Part shown: in pieces, positions 63,170 through 64,000 of the stretch
Layout of the letters: the number at the start of each line of letters is the position of its first letter
How positions within the stretch are numbered: the stretch's first letter is position 1
Assembly (NCBI RefSeq): GCF_002836945.1
Contig: NZ_NIJM01000017.1
Location: forward strand, 23,639 to 87,638
DNA: 64,000 nt
Direction: 5' to 3'
Source of the DNA: Shewanella chilikensis
GTDB lineage: Bacteria; Pseudomonadota; Gammaproteobacteria; Enterobacterales; Shewanellaceae
Program-made: the position numbers and the translations under genes
The notes under the pieces: generated by a model
Told to the model about the DNA's origin: nothing
Database searches by the model: none
The model's input: only the letters and a program-made list of their open reading frames with translations

Positions 63170-64000
63170 GGATATAATTGAGTTTAGTCTTAATATCCCT
63201 TGCAGCGAAACGCGCATGCGCGGTTTCCAAACCTATTATCTACCAGCTGTATTTTTTAACATTATGAATTTAATGCCATTTTCTAAAATGTTACAGAAAT
63301 AACGCGCAAACTTAGCTACAAATTCCCGGCATTTTGTCGAGAAGGTCAATAATACTGTATAGAAAATCAGTTCTGAGGTGCTTGTCATGAGCGCGCCAAG
63401 CCGTACAACCAAGGGTCCTACAACCCAGGCCTTACAAAAACGTTGAGTAAGGCCATGGCTACCGCACGGGTCCAAACTCTGTTCGTCCCTGCATTCCGCT
63501 GAAAGCGGAAAAGTGTTGCAGCTTCTGGCCTTAAGCTTAAGAAAGTGCTAAAGCTAAGCGTTTGAATTAGTTATACAATACCCAGTACTGAATTTGAAAA
63601 CAATTAGCCAAAGGTCAAGTTTTTGACAAAGGCCACAAAACCCTGATTTGGTTTGTTTTTGAAGCAGAATTGACTGAGTGTTTGCATTCTTCCCTGTTTT
63701 CGACGGTCACAGTCCCACTTAGTACTGGCCGAGCTTCCGGCCACGGTGTAGCCAATCACCTGCGGTGCGCCTTTCGCACAGGCGATCCTGTGACTCGCTG
63801 CGAGTACGTCCCTGTAAGCTCTGCCTCGCCATCCCTGGCTCGGAAGGTCACAGTTTCGCCTGTGCCTGGAAATGAGGTGTATGTCTGCGGACACTTCAGA
63901 TGTTTCAAGTTATTTAGTGTTAACAGAATTGCACCAATACCCCCTTCGGTGTCGCCGAAAGCCGTTGGCGCAAATAACGTGGCTGAGGCATGGATGCCGA
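63170..64000. other. Right end of array, no supportable gene
   Basis: Contains a palindrome GCGCATGCGC (63211-63220) like that in the adjacent attC, a CATTCCGC/GCGGAA hairpin near 63495, and the 41-bp repeat copy at 63885. Open frames at 63236-63475 and 63604-63894 lack ribosome-binding sites and recognisable domains. The last 70 bases look like another dispersed repeat. No integrase or attI is seen. Confidence 0.5.
63885..63925. repeat. 41-bp dispersed repeat, copy B
   Basis: Same orientation as copy A at 60796, 34 of 41 bases identical. Confidence 0.7.

Noticed and set aside
63236..63475. A 79-codon minus-strand frame upstream of the 63089 attC
   Set aside because: Position would suit a cassette gene, but no start codon has a ribosome-binding site and no domain is seen. 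Left as unsupported.
63604..63894. A 96-codon minus-strand frame near the right edge
   Set aside because: No Shine-Dalgarno, no domain, low-quality composition; it overlaps what looks like dispersed repeat sequence.

Overview
The window looks like a chromosomal segment of a Shewanella species. The support is gene content and synteny read from the translated sequence, not a database search: a gammaproteobacterial rpsT / murJ-ribF-ileS-lspA-fkpB-ispH block running into a type IV minor-pilin operon (pilV-pilW-pilX-pilY1-pilE plus a tapY2-like gene), a tal-pgi pair, DUF3545, ubiUV/ubiT, P-II (glnB) and many sensory proteins. Base composition is moderate in the core and clearly AT-richer in the last 6 kb.

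Layout. 1-5 kb: endonuclease IV (cut by the left edge), a hybrid histidine kinase with an overlapping response regulator, a hemerythrin protein behind an FNR-type box, DUF3545. 5-16 kb: central carbon and envelope (pgi, tal, an OmpA-family porin, phosphoketolase, a Na+/alanine symporter with a CRP-type site in the shared upstream region, yaaA, an M28 lipoprotein peptidase). 16-31 kb: ArsR regulator, rpsT, murJ-ribF-ileS-lspA-fkpB-ispH, minor-pilin operon. 31-44 kb: CBS protein, OlsF-like double acyltransferase with an LpxH-like phosphoesterase, a 1216-residue propeller sensor kinase, YjiH transporter, PAS chemoreceptor, DUF998, and ubiV-ubiU divergent from ubiT (O2-independent ubiquinone hydroxylation). 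45-57 kb: glutathione peroxidase, MgtE, DUF4382 lipoprotein, two GNATs, a degenerate GGDEF protein, a large FAD-oxidoreductase fusion, two FimT/FimU-type pseudopilins and glnB.

57.5-64 kb is accessory: a sedentary integron-like array of minus-strand cassettes separated by palindromic attC sites. It is interrupted by a RAYT (REP-associated tyrosine transposase) unit, a decayed second RAYT copy, a truncated gene, and five copies of the octamer TGGGTGTC. No integrase lies in the window; from cassette orientation it would be expected beyond the right edge.

The most unusual stretch is 44.9-45.8 kb. It holds four related units in tandem, each ending on the minus strand in a classical intrinsic terminator. 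Each is preceded by a stem with a conserved CTAGCGC element and by a CUCCC-containing segment complementary to a Shine-Dalgarno plus AUGAUGAA start region. I read these as four sibling small RNA genes. The OmpA-family gene in this window has a matching ribosome-binding site (GGAGAA, one extra C, ATGATGAA) and is a candidate target.
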